A stretch of DNA of 64,000 nt from Epinephelus fuscoguttatus (taxonomy: Eukaryota; Chordata; Actinopteri; Perciformes; Serranidae): NCBI RefSeq assembly GCF_011397635.1, contig NC_064756.1, positions 16,943,817 to 17,007,816 of the forward strand, written 5' to 3'. A program made the position numbers and the translations under genes. The notes beneath the pieces were generated by a model. The model was not told the origin of the DNA and made no database searches. It saw only the letters and a program-made list of their open reading frames with translations. Shown in pieces: positions 33,247 to 44,962 of the stretch (its first letter is position 1; each line of letters opens with the position of its first letter).

Positions 33247-34274
33247 CAGGGCCGAACTGGGAGAATTTTTCATGCCGGGAGTCACACATTTAACCAGGCC
33301 ACCCAGCCCACACACGCACGTTCACGCACACACACACGCATGGGCACACACACAGTAGCACACGCTGGCTGAGGCAAAACAAATATGCATCCCAATATAG
33401 GCATAACAGTCACTACAACACTCACTTCAGTGTCACAGGGACACTCCGTATGAATCCAATAGTCACAGTATTATTCCATTTCACATATGGGTATTCACCA
33501 TATAACTAATCACCAGCAGTCCAGTCCAGTGCTTTTCTCTCCCCTACATGCCCCTGAAACTTCTCACCAAAATGTGCCCCTCAATACAACAGTCAACATG
33601 ACTCCTGAAATAATGCTATGATATTATGATCAAGTGAAAAACATGATTGTGTTATTTTGTCAGCAAACCATTTAGATGCCAGCTTATATTGCCAGTAATA
33701 TGTAATAGATTGTCATTACCATGTAAAAGAGGTAAATAATTAACACTCCTCTATGTATATTGGCAATGGCCAATACACTATATTCCTTTTTTCAGCCTTC
33801 AGGGAACCCTAATGAACCCCAACCTAATTCCAAGGTTGGAATATACAATAGCTTTCATGTTTGGGCTGGGATACATAACAGTAAGGCAACAGACAGCAAA
33901 ATTCACTTACACTTAATAGAATAAAGCTGTAGTGCCAAGAAGGCTATTATTACAACTACACAAGAGAGCCATTTATGTCAACTGCCAGTGCCTGGCAAAT
34001 AACTCACGGTTATGTACCACCAATGACATGCCCTGCTGTAGATATTTTTCTGTACCTTCTGCCAATTGCCCTGCACTGGCCTCTCCCTTCTGAAGCATCA
34101 GCAGAACCAACACCACCTCCACCTTTACATAGCAAACACAGAATTATAGTTGTTTTGCATACGCTATAGTTTATACTTTATACAGTATAACAGTGAATTT
34201 TTTTACTTGATTTGCACTTGTATTCGTACAGGATAATGAAATGATCTTATCCCATTTGTTGCACAAATAAATCA
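33247..34274. mobile_element. Inner palindrome segment, hAT-like left end
   Basis: Starts CAGGGCCGAACTGGGAG exactly where the 27.5-28.0 kb locus continues with unrelated sequence, so it looks like an inserted element with an hAT-style CAGGG end. It contains CA-rich simple sequence and no recognised gene, and ends at the palindrome's inner edge. Confidence 0.4.
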
Positions 34275-34745
34275 TCTCAAAAGTAGTGAAAATGTGGCTA
34301 GTAGGTCCGTGGTTTTCAAATCTCAATCCTTTTTTTAACTTCAAAACTTTTGCATTTCAAGGGCCTACATTTCTACACTGTAACTGTAAAGTCCAATCCT
34401 CAGTGTTAATTTAACTCTCTGAGAACGTACAAATGGAGCCTTATAGATGTACTATAGGGTCCATTTATCGATCATTTATCTGGCCTCAAGGAACCCTGGG
34501 GGTCTGGCAGACCGGTTACGCAGACTCTGACACACGACCACCATTAGCGCTGTCTGAACCCCTGACTGACTGCTGCTTGACAAAGTTATGCGAGGGTCCA
34601 GTTACGCCCAGGTGTTACACTACATTGTTCATGGATTTATTAATCCTCATGTGCGTCTGATCCTGTTTTACACAGTCACTGTGGAGCTGGACGTCTGTCA
34701 TTACACAGAACAGCTGTCATGACGCGCGACCATTACGCACGGCTG
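34275..34745. other. Palindrome loop, part without a recognised gene
   Basis: Single-copy within the window, between the left arm and the inverted partner of 18783-19695. Short open frames only. Confidence 0.45.
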
Positions 34746-35769
34746 TGTGTAGTTCAGGTTTTTGGACATGAAGTTGTGTGAAACGCTGACCATCTATAGC
34801 TCTGATGTGACGTGTCACTACTCTCAACGAGCCTCCTGCTCTGAGAAATCGCCCGTAGCTTACCGGAGAAAAAGTAGTTCTGAAGATGTACGGGGGACAC
34901 GTAACCAAAAGGTTTTAAGCTACAAAAAAGTATGCATGTATTTTGTTCGACTATTTCAATCATTTTAAAACATCCCCGCATTACGTCAGACCTTGCTATC
35001 AATTGGGACTATTTTCTGGCGAGTATCACTCCGCCGTGCAGGCCCGCAAGACAGCACAGCAACAGACATCAATAAGACAGTTCATCACCACGCCGTGCAG
35101 GTGCGCAGGATAGCAACGGCTAACGACAGCTTCATCGGCTGTTTCCAACAGAGAACCAGTAGGCTATTATTAGTGAGGAAAAAGATGTACTAGCCCTATA
35201 TATACCTACTACTACAGCGCAAACACCGGCTCAGGCTCACAACACACCCTCGTCAGCTGCTGTAGGTAAACAGAGGAATACCAAAATGGTGCGAACAGCT
35301 GTGGGAATAAAAACATCGCCGGTGTGCCGGATTAACTGGTGTTCAATCAACTGGTGAGACAGATGTGTGGTGGGCGTGGCCTTTGTGAACCCGCTGTCAG
35401 CTAACCAGTAAATAAACATTGCGATCGCTTCGCGTCTGCATTTCATTCATCTAAAGCTGTCGTTTGCAACATTATGATACAGTATACTGGTCTGGACATC
35501 ATTCTCATTAATGAATCGCAGTTTCCACTGATATCCTCCAAAGACACGTTGAGCCACGGAGATGTCAAGCCAAGACGAGAGCCAGGAGAGCACGATTCCC
35601 TGTGACATTCAGCAAACACTTCACAATAACGTAATAAAAACATGAATGCATCCAAAATGTGAGCGGGTGATATGTTAAAGTCACACGATTTCAGTCTATA
35701 GGCTACAATACTAACGTTAGTCCGTGCCTCTGATGATCAGCGTTTCCTACACCTGTGCGCACCTGTGCA
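34746..35769. repeat. Copy 2 of the inverted duplicate (partner 18783-19695)
   Basis: Reverse complement of 18783-19695 filling most of the palindrome loop, with about 150 extra bases near 35040-35195. The 69-codon frame on the minus strand (35237-35446) mirrors 19104-19313 at very high identity, which only reflects the recent duplication. Confidence 0.75.
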
Positions 35770-36822
35770 TTGATTTATTTGTGCAACAAATGGGATAAGA
35801 TCATTTCATTATCCTGTACGAATACAAGTACAAATCAAGTAAAAAATTCACTGTTATACTGTATAAAGTATAAACTAAAGCGTATGCAAAACAACTATAA
35901 TTCTGTGTTTGCTATGTAAAGGTGGAGGTGGTGTTGGTCCTGCTGATGCTTCAGAAGGGAGAGGCCAGTGCAGGGCAATTGGCAGAAGGTACAGAAAAAT
36001 ATCTACAGTAGGGCATGTCATTGGTGGTACATAACCGTGAGTTATTTGCCAGGCACTGGCAGTTGACATAAATGGCTCTCTCGTGTAGTTGTAATAATAG
36101 CCTTCTTGGCACTACAGCTTTATTCTATTAAGTGTAAGTGAATTTTGCTGTCTGTTGCCTTACTGTTATGTATCCCAGCCCAAACATGAAAGCTATTGTA
36201 TATTCCAACCTTGGAATTAGGTTGGGGTTCATTAGGGTTCCCTGGTATGATAATGTATGAAGGCTGAAAAAAGGAATATAGTGTATTGGCCATTGCCAAT
36301 ATACATAGAGAGTGTTAATTATTTACCTCTTTTACATGGTAATGACAATCTATTACATATTACTGGCAATATAAGCTGGCATCTAAATGGTTTGCTGACA
36401 AAATAACACAATCATGTTTTTCACTTGATCATAATATCATAGCATTATTTCAGGAGTCATGTTGTGACTGTTGTATTGAGGGGCACATTTTGGTGAGAAG
36501 TTTCAGGGGCATGTAGGGGAGAGAAAAGCACTGGACTGGACTGCTGGTGATTAGTTATATGGTGAATACCCATATGTGAAATGGAATAATACTGTGACTA
36601 TTGGATTCATACGGAGTGTCCCTGTGACACTGAAGTGAGTGTTGTAGTGACTGTTATGCCTATATTGGGATGCATATTTGTTTTGCCTCAGCCAACGTGT
36701 GCTACTGTGTGTGCGCATGTGCACGTGTGTGTGCGTATGAATGTGCGTGTGTGGGCTGGGTGGCCTGGTTAAATGTGTGACTCCCAGCCTGAAAAATTCT
36801 CCCAGTTCGGCCCTGATGCGGA

Positions 36823-37162
36823 GTGACTATTGCCACCAAGACCACTGAGACCAAGGTGGAGAAAAAGCTGAATGCAAAGCCCCGGGCAACTGTTGTCAAG
36901 ACAGTTGGAGGAGACAAGAATGGAGGCTCTTGTGTTGTCAAGCTACGCAAAATGCCTTGCTGCTACCCCACAGAGGATGTTCCCCGTAAGCTGAAGAGTC
37001 ACAGGAAGAAGCCTTTCAGTCAGCACAAGAGGAAGCTGCGCAGCTCCATGACCCCAGAAACTGTCCTCATTCTGCTTACTGGTCGCCACCGTGGAAAGCG
37101 TGTGGTGTTCCTGAAGCAGCTCTCAAGTGGTCCCCTGCTCGTCACTGGCCCTCTTGCCGTGA
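36823..37162 (+). pseudogene. rpl6: Truncated RPL6 retrocopy (right arm)
   Basis: Same truncated structure as 32902-33241, in inverted orientation, from [15 protein letters not shown] to GPLAVN, then X sequence. It differs at scattered residues (for example [16 protein letters not shown]), consistent with independent decay after duplication. Confidence 0.85.
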
Positions 37163-37264
37163 ACAGCATGAACAGCTCTGAATACAGCTGTTCTGGTAAT
37201 CTGCAATCTTATGTCGTCCTGTTTACTCTCATAATTTTGTCAATACATTACACTCAGTGCTTAA

Positions 37265-38476
37265 TTTGTAAAATTAGAAGTAGGGGAACACTTTGGGCCT
37301 CTGAGAGAGCAGTGTTTAAGCGGAACCCGAGCTGCCTCACTGCGCGACTCCGAATGGAATGATTGTGACATCTAGTGTTGTCACGGTACCAGAATTGGGA
37401 CCCACGGTACGATACCAGTGAAAGTATCATGGTTCTGAGTAGTATCAGGATACCACAGCAAAAATTAGGCAGATGTGCCTTTTGTCATTTATAAAAAGAT
37501 AAATCACTTTTCTATAATACATCAATGATATTTCAATGGAATAAATTATTTATTGACTTATTCATACTTCAAAAACAGTATCAATAAGTGATTAACATAG
37601 GGGGGATCAAAATGAAATAAATAAATGAAATAAAAATCATCCAGCCACCCTCCTCCCCTGACAAGTAAGAACAGTCCCTTCATAAGTAAAGAACAGTCCC
37701 TAAAGTGCGGTGAGGTTTGTGGACCGTTACCTGCCACAGAGAGAAATGTGAACGGCTCGTTTCTCCTCTGACACGCCACATACCTGTGTGCCGCCATGGC
37801 TCAGTTGTCCAGGTACTACTGGGCAGTCATGACACCAAGAAGGGGAAATTACTGGACCTGGAGTCGGACTCGCTGGTAAGCCGTTGTGTTGCGGCGCTGA
37901 ACACTATGAGCCTCCACCGTATTTGACTACCGTATCCTGTCTGTGAGCCCCGTTCAACCCACAACCGGCAGGATTTGATTTTCCTTTCTGCTGCTGGTTG
38001 AAATCTGTTCTCACACAGCGTGCTGAATGATTTAATTTGCGCGCATAAAACTATTTGTAGTTGCAAATGCAAGTAAAATGCTGGCACGTAGAGCTCTGTG
38101 GAAAACAAATCACTGCCGACAAGTAAAAATAAATAAATAATAACTTTCACTGCTCAAAGATACACACAAGTCTGGAAAACAAACCACTACAGCAGCATTT
38201 TGAGTGCCAGGTGGCCGGCGCACGCCGGGACGGCGCATGGACACTCACCGTCTTGCGATTGGACTTTGAACTATCATAGCTACTGTGGAGTTTTAGTACC
38301 GCGGTCTACCATTACCAGTATACCCTGCAACACCAGTGACATCAGCCAATACTGTATGTAGTTTTTAGATGCGAAAAGTTCTAGACCCATGCAAATTAGT
38401 TCCGGAACGCACGAGTACCTTTTCTGAAAAGATCCTGGTACGTGTTCCAGTACGTTCCGGCTCAAATTAAGCACTG
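37265..38476. mobile_element. hAT-type non-autonomous transposon (right arm copy)
   Basis: Inverted counterpart of 31772-32801 with the same ends and the same duplicated target, read here as ATTACACT (37257-37264 and 38477-38484). It is about 180 bp longer. The shared target shows that it was present before the palindrome formed. Confidence 0.88.
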
Positions 38477-38877
38477 ATTACACTTTATTATTGAATCATA
38501 ATTCAGGTCCATCGTGTTAACCAGCTCATTGACTCTCCACTGCCCAAAGTCAAATGGTGGCAGTTATTCAGTATAAGTGGTAAATGGATTTGTCTGTTAA
38601 ATAACACATTGAAAACATTTTGTGCTTTTGCGTCTAATTCATAGTTTTTAATATATTTAATGCTGCCTTCTTGACCAGGTCTCTCTTTAAAAAGACTTGA
38701 ATGTCAACAAGACTGTGACCTCAGCAGCTTTCCTAGCACCTTCAACAAAAAGAGCATTTTCTCATGTACGCTGCTGACATAAGCCAAACATTTCCATTTC
38801 CTTCTTGATAACTAAAAAGCATCACCCAGAGGGCAGATATTTGCATCCTGTAGGACTGAAAAAACCTCCTCACTCAC
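38477..38877 (-). repeat. Repeat X, copy 3 (partial)
   Basis: The distal half of X on the minus strand, ending where the L2 fragment begins. A second, fuller X follows on the other side. Confidence 0.7.
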
Positions 38878-39249
38878 CACAGGTAATTTGAGTTGTCAAT
38901 GATGTGTAATTGACCCAGTAGGTTCTTTCTAAAAGGTAAGAATAAAACCAACTAAAAGCAGTGTCCCTGACACCAACCCAGGTTTTGAGACGGTCAGTTA
39001 AAATGGCACGATCTATTGTGTCAAAAGCTGTACTTAGGTCTAAAAGAATTAAAATTGCGCTATCCCCCCTGTTGACTGTTAAAAGGAGGTCATTAGTTAC
39101 CTTGAGGAGGGCAGTTTCAGTGCTGTGTAAAGTTCTAAAACCTGACTGAAATTTCCCAAAGATGTTGTTGTGACACATAAAAGCTAAAAGCTGAGTGGAA
39201 GCCACCTTCTCTAAAACTTTTGATAAAAAAGGAAGTTTAGAAATTGGCT
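38878..39249 (-). mobile_element. L2-type LINE fragment (reverse transcriptase)
   Basis: On the minus strand it encodes the N-terminal half of a non-LTR reverse transcriptase: PFLSKVLEKVASTQLLAF, FGKFQSGFRTLHSTETALL, ILLDLSTAFDTIDRAIL and GVRDTAFSWFYSYL. These match the L2/CR1-group fingers and motif A (LDLSTAFDT). The frame is open but cut at both ends. It lies between two X segments. Confidence 0.8.
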
Positions 39250-40260
39250 GTACAGCTGACCAAGTGGTTGCTGGTAATCAGCAATCTTATGTTGTCCTGT
39301 TTACTCTCGTATAATTTTGTTAATAATTACACTTTATTATTGAATCATACTTCAGGTCCATCGTGTTAACCAGCTCATTGACTCTGCACTGGCCAAAGTC
39401 AAATGGTGGCAGTTATTCAGTATAAGTGGTAAATGGATTTGTCTTTTAAATACCACATTGAAAACATTTTGTGCTTTTGCGTCTAATTCATAGTTTTTAA
39501 TATATTTAATGCTGCCTTCTTGACCAGGTCTCTTTTTAAAAAGAGAGAAAAAGAGCATTTTCTCATGTACGCTGCTCACATAAGCCAACATTTACATTCT
39601 CTTCTTGATAACTGAAAAGCATCACCCAGAGGGCAGATATTTGCATCCTGTAGGACTGAAAAAACCTCCTCACTGTTAGGTTTCTCAACTTGGATTTGCA
39701 TGAAGTTCGTGGAAACAGGGAACTGGTGTTTTTAGCTTTTGGATGGACACAGAGGCCTCTATCATTTATTTTAACATGGGTAGATCCTGTTGCAAACACT
39801 GAATACAGTGGAAGAGACATGTTTCCAAAGAACGTCAGACAGAAACAACACACAGACAAACCAAAAGGTTAACACATAAGTGTCTGTAATGTTGATTTGT
39901 GTGCATCCAAAGCCTCAAAAATATTGTAGGTTTTAACATCAAAGTCAAAATATACATTTTGCTGGTTTATTGTATTATAAGGACTGAGCTGTACGCCTGA
40001 GGATGAGACAAGGTGATGAGATAACGGTCTTGTGTGGGTGTTGTCAAACAACCTTGTCCTTGTCTCATGCTGTACTGCTCAGTCTGTCAGTAACGTCTCC
40101 ATAGTCGGCTCAGCACACTTGGAGACACATCAAACTGATGAGCTACCACCTGAACCCCTTCACCATCTTCCAGCAGTTAAACTGCTGTCACAGTCTCAGT
40201 CTGGTCAAAATGCTGTCTGACACCACCAACCACCAACAGGAGACACCCAGCATTCACAAT
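39250..40260 (-). repeat. Repeat X, copy 4
   Basis: Full-length X on the minus strand with the Tc1 helix-turn-helix relic near 40030-40215. Sequence beyond it (to 40490) matches 59215-59400, the X-to-gene spacer of gene C, in reverse. Confidence 0.75.
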
Positions 40261-40490
40261 CCATTCAAAAACCATCATCCTGCCAATAGACTGGATAATT
40301 AGCTGATAAAAGGAACACAAACTCCATTCCTTATGTAGGGTATGTTCACACAGCCACTCCTGTAGGCATCGTCTTCACACTTAAAACCATTCAGACATTA
40401 AGCTGTTTTATACTGATTTAGGATGTGCTGTCAGTTTGCTTTGGCAAATCTTTTCTGGGTTCATATTTACCCTCTAATATTACACCAATA

Positions 40491-40590
40491 NNNNNNNNNN
40501 NNNNNNNNNNNNNNNNNNNNNNNNNNNNNNNNNNNNNNNNNNNNNNNNNNNNNNNNNNNNNNNNNNNNNNNNNNNNNNNNNNNNNNNNNN
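40491..40590. other. Assembly gap of 100 N
   Basis: A run of exactly 100 N, the usual placeholder for a gap of unknown size. On its left is the X-to-gene spacer and on its right the 3' non-coding part of a plus-strand family gene, so a promoter and all coding exons of a further gene copy (E) would be expected in it. Confidence 0.95.
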
Positions 40591-41345
40591 ATGTCCTGTA
40601 GATCCATCATGACGACTGCATGGGGCTCTGGAAACTACAAGAGTCACTCCACTATTCTTCTTGATATTATGTTTGAATGAATATTGGTGTTGTGGACTAC
40701 TGATTTTTGCATTCACTGTTCATTGCACTTGTACTGACTTTCTAATAACTGACTGATTTGCTTTCTGTGGGAAATATTTACTCATATTTTACTCAACTGA
40801 ATGTATCAATAATCAGTGTATAATCAGAATCAAGAAACACATAATCATTGTTAATCATATTTTGTTGTTACCCTAGTTAGGAGCTAAAAATGATGGTGTA
40901 TGCCTTCACCATCTGTGCTCAAGTTGGTGTGTTTGCACTCGGGTGATGTCATGATGTTCTGAGTTTAAGAGACAATGGTGGCAGAGGTAGAGTGTAGTGA
41001 TCGGAGGGCTCTGCCAACAAGGCCTGCAATGGGAGGGGAATGTGAACAGCATGAAAGTGAATGTAATATTGAAACAACTGAGTCTGCTCCAGGGTCCAGC
41101 TCAGAGTGTGTGTGTGTGTATGTGTGTGTGTGTGTGTGTGTGTGATCTTTAAAGACTAACAGTTAATCTATTTCACTTTGAACTCTGATGGACTGCATTT
41201 TATTTACTGGTAAAGTGTGGGTAAAGATCTAATGAAACAAGCCTGAAGAAGCATTTTTATTCCACATTTCTTTCCCTGTAAAACCAATATTGTGATTTAT
41301 TTAATGCAGGTTCCTATATAATATCATTTATTTAATAAAGATAAA
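40591..41345 (+). pseudogene. 3' end of a plus-strand Ig-PAN-lectin family gene (copy E)
   Basis: Begins at the last-exon acceptor sequence (ATGTCCTGTAG) and follows the 3' UTR of genes B and C through the GT repeat to an AATAAA at 41334-41339. The coding part is hidden by the gap, so copy E could be whole. It may be described as a pseudogene only because no coding sequence is visible. Confidence 0.55.
41334..41339 (+). terminator. Poly(A) signal of copy E
   Basis: AATAAA at the conserved 3' UTR position. Confidence 0.5.
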
Positions 41346-41369
41346 CATGTATTATCTAACCTGTTTCTC

Positions 41370-43345
41370 CTCTTATTTTGGTTTATACATATAGCAATAA
41401 GCAAGAAATGAATTGAGAAAATGGAGGAACAAGTCCACTGGGAGGCGACGTTAAAGGAACAGTGTAGGATTCATAGGATTTAGTGGCATCTAGTGGTGAG
41501 GAGTGCAGATTGTAACCAGCTGAAGGAGAGATACCCCAGGTGAAAACAGCTTTTCATGTACTGGCCAGTTTTGAGATTTTGGCCTTTTTTGCTTCTTTTT
41601 TCAGACTAGTGGAAAGAAAACATAACAATTACACATTTAGGTTCCATTCCCTTTTGCCTCTCTTCCTGCCTCTCTTCCTCCAGCTCCTCCATCTCCTCCA
41701 GTCTCTCTACTATTTGTCATCTGACAAAAAATATATTGATGCAAGACATGTGAACAGTGGGACAATTTGAGATGCAACAGTCATAGATTTCGATTGTTGT
41801 AGCCTGAGGAAAACATACTGTATGTTTTACAATTGTGTAATTCATTAAACACCATCTGAATGTATATAGGCTAAAGAACAGCCATAATGTCAACACAAGT
41901 TAGTCACCTTCATCATGTTAGACATAAATAAAATAAATCAACAAAAATGTAAATGCTCCAATACCATTATAATACAGCTGTGTGCAAAATGTTGCACTTA
42001 CACCCAATATCTATTACATAAATATGACTCAGTGTTCTGACTGGGTGTTTTTACTGGGAGCAGTGGATCTCTGTTCTCCTCTCTCCTTCACACACCATGG
42101 ATGCTGAAGATTGTCACTGAAGGAGCTATTATTTATAGTGTTTGCACTTTATTTTTTCAGACTGTTTATATCATGTCATCTGACTACGAACACTAATTTG
42201 AACTGTGTCATCACTACATGACATCTATGATTGCTGATGGAACATGTGAAGTGGAATTTCATGTTCTCTGGCATATAGGCTAATATTGATCTCATAGTTG
42301 CCAAACTTAGCTCAGCTAGTATTAGCTCGTTAGCATCTCATTATCTAGCAAAGAGTTGCCAAGGAACGCCATTCAGTTAGCCTAACATCAACAGGTGTTT
42401 GTTTAGCTTATTTACTGAACCAACCGACTCACCGTTCACACTCGGCGCTCCGCTGTGGAGCGCTAACGGTGATGCGCGTGTATGTCGTTCCCTCACGAGC
42501 TGCCGTGAGCTGTACAGTGACGCGCACCCACAAAGTCAGTGGAGAGAGTGGCGCTGGGGAGGACCAGTCACACGTTACCAAAATAACAGTAGAGCCAATC
42601 GATGAGCAATACGAGGTTAGAGGTGGGACATATGGTAGACACCAACGATTGTTAACCCTTTGTGAACCATATTGAGCGACGACAGCCAGTGTTTATATTG
42701 GTAGGGACAATACAGAAGGGGCTGAATATTGGTAGGGACATGTCCCTACCGTCCCTACCCAATCCTACGCCTATGGCTTTATTATTAACACATGCACATG
42801 ACACAACAGCTAGCTTCTCTCATTCCAATTCAAACAGAGGACAGTGGTACTGACCACCTGTAGCTAGAAAAACGTCAGCTAACTCCTACCTGACAACATG
42901 AACAGTGACCTACGATTAAATGCAGCAAAAATGAGGACTGGTAATGATAATAATGTGTTGGTACTGAGTGGTAGAAGTTAAGAAATGTGCCACATATCCT
43001 GGTTTAAGCCAGATACTTACACCACTACTGCACACCACCCATTCTGGAAGGGAGCGCATTGCTCTGTGCAGATAGAGCGCTCAGAGCCCGAGTCGGGGAA
43101 AGGTGGGAGGGATGGGGTGGATCAAACCATTTTTGAGGCAAGGGGGGTGCTGCTGTATTTTTGTTGTTAAAATATTACGTTGCAACCAAGTACTGTATGG
43201 TTTTGACACTTTTCTAGGTTAAAAGGGACATACAGTAAACACAAAATAAACTAAAACAAAATCTCTCAAATTTTAGGGGTGCTGGGATTCAATTTAGGGG
43301 TGCTCCAGCACCCCCAAAAATGGGCTAGATATGCCGATGGTCTGG
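41370..43345. mobile_element. DNA-transposon relics, hAT-like, no gene recognised
   Basis: A TTAAAGGAACAGTGTAGGAT start near 41450 resembles common fish non-autonomous element ends. GGTAGGGACATGTCCCTACC sequence near 42730 and a right end GGGCTAGATATGCCGATGG at 43320-43340 resemble hAT termini. The interior has only short frames (42399-42605, 42985-43170) with no recognisable domain. Individual boundaries are uncertain. Confidence 0.35.
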
Positions 43346-43574
43346 ATGTTCAAAGAGTTCCCGTCTAGGGTCCTTTTAACAGTCCTGCAGGGCTGAAGAG
43401 GCCTCTGCAGTCCAGACCTGCACAGTCTTAAACTCAGGTTTAGTTTTTCTGAATAGGGGCTTGTAGGCTGGGGTACATATCTTTATGATATTTTTATGTT
43501 TTTTTTTGTATCCCCAGTTGTTGTGGGACAGTTGTCGCTACCTGTTTATGTTGTTTGTGTGTTCATGTTGTAAC

Positions 43575-44361
43575 AATATTTAATGCTGCCTTCTTGACCA
43601 GGTCTCTCTTTAAAAAGACTTGAATGTCAACAAGACTGTGACCTCAGCAGATTTCCTGTACAACTAGCACCTTCAACAAAAGGAGCATTTTCTCATGTAC
43701 GCTGCTGACATGAGCCAACATTTACATTCTCCTCTTCATAACTAAGCATCACCCAGAGAGCAGATATTCGCATCCTGCAGGACTGAAAAACCCTCCTCAC
43801 TGTTAGGTTTCTGAACTTTGATTTGCATGAAGTTCGTGGAAACAGGGAGCTGGTGTTTTTAGCTTTTGGATGGACGCAGAGGCCAAAAGGTTAACACATA
43901 AGTGTCCGTAATGTTGATTTGTGTGCATCCAAAGCCTCAAAAATATTGTAGGTTTTAACATCAACGTCAAAATGTACATTTTCCTAATTTATTGTGTTAT
44001 AAGGATTGAGCTGTACGCCTGAGGATGAGACAAGGTGATGAGATAACGGTCTTGTGTGGGTGTTGTCAAACAACCTTGTCCTTGTCTCATGCTGTACTGC
44101 TCAGTCTGTCAGTAACGTCTCCATAGTCGGCTCAGCACACTTGGAGACACATCAAACTGATGAGCTACCACCTGAACCCCTTCACCATCTTCCAGCAGTT
44201 AAACTGCTGTCACAGTCTCAGTCTGGTCAAAATGCTGTGTGACACCACCAGCCACCATCAGGAGACACCCAGCATTCACAATCCATTCAAAAACCATCAT
44301 CCTGCTAATAGACTGGATAATTAGCTGATAAAAGGAACACAAACTCCATTCCTTATGTAGG
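43575..44361 (-). repeat. Repeat X, copy 5, interrupted by a solo LTR
   Basis: X on the minus strand with an internal deletion near 43880 and the Tc1 relic at 44050-44240. It runs to CTTATGTAGG, where a solo LTR has inserted, and resumes at 44963. Confidence 0.7.
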
Positions 44362-44455
44362 TGTTAGGGTTTGCACCAGTTGTCGTCTTCTTCCCTTTCC
44401 TTTGCCCTCTTATTTCCCCTTCCTATTATTTGTTCTAAGTTTGTCTTCCCTGACT

Positions 44456-44510
<55 letters not shown>

Positions 44511-44957
44511 AGCAGGTGGTGCAAGGAGCTGCAATCAAGTTGTCACACCTGCAGTCCATTTGGCACTTACCTCCACCTGTGTTTACACTAACTCCTATCT
44601 CCATCCAGCTGTTGTCAGTTCATTGCTTAACCCAGTGTGGTAAAGTGCTCAGCTCCCTGTTTGAGACCCAGTTTCTGTGTATGATTCTTCTTACCTGTTT
44701 TGTTACCTTTGCTTCTGACCACAATCTTCTCTGTCTCCAGCCAACCATCACCAAGTCATCTGCTTCAGACCTGCCTTGCCTGCTGACTCCTTCACCTGCC
44801 TCAGTCAAGCCTCAAGCTGCCATCACCCTCGCCGCCTTCACTCCGGCAGTTCAAGTATTTTCTACTCTGCCTCATTTCTATTTTAAATAAATCTTTTGAA
44901 CTGAGTTCTGCTGAGTTGTCTGCATTTTTGAGTGCACCCTTCATTTTAAATTTAACA
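44362..44957 (+). mobile_element. Solo LTR, 596 bp
   Basis: Bounded by TGTTA and TAACA with 5-bp direct repeats GTAGG at 44357-44361 and 44958-44962. The uninterrupted site is visible in other X copies (ATGTAGGGTATGTTC near 40345). A late AATAAA near 44886 fits a poly(A) signal in R. A GT microsatellite lies within. No internal retrotransposon sequence accompanies it, so it is a fossil left by LTR-LTR recombination. Family unknown. Confidence 0.75.
44458..44510. repeat. (GT)n microsatellite
   Basis: A pure dinucleotide run inside the solo LTR. The related LTR fragment at 50470 carries a longer CA run. Confidence 0.9.
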
Positions 44958-44962
44958 GTAGG

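Larger units (their letters stand above)
30816..34274. repeat. Left arm of a giant palindrome
   Basis: The sequence is repeated in reverse at 35771-40224: X, hAT element, rest of X, RPL6 fragment and hAT-like tail, in the same order read outward to inward. The inner edge is sharp (34274 against 35771). Arm identity is high but not perfect, with several indels, so this is a real diverging inverted duplication and not a simple assembly echo. Confidence 0.85.
35771..40224. repeat. Right arm of the giant palindrome
   Basis: Inverted copy of 30816-34274, about 1 kb longer. The extra length comes from an additional X segment with an L2 fragment (38878-39249) and from about 200 bases inside the hAT element near 38095-38290. 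Confidence 0.85.

Noticed and set aside
33302-33372. Direct CA-rich repeats that at first suggested a CRISPR-like or satellite array
   Set aside because: The spacing is irregular, the units are simple sequence, and the context is vertebrate.
40591-40680. A possible transmembrane exon after the lectin domain
   Set aside because: In gene B the frame stops in the preceding exon (DLNGKASP then stop), so this sequence is 3' UTR.
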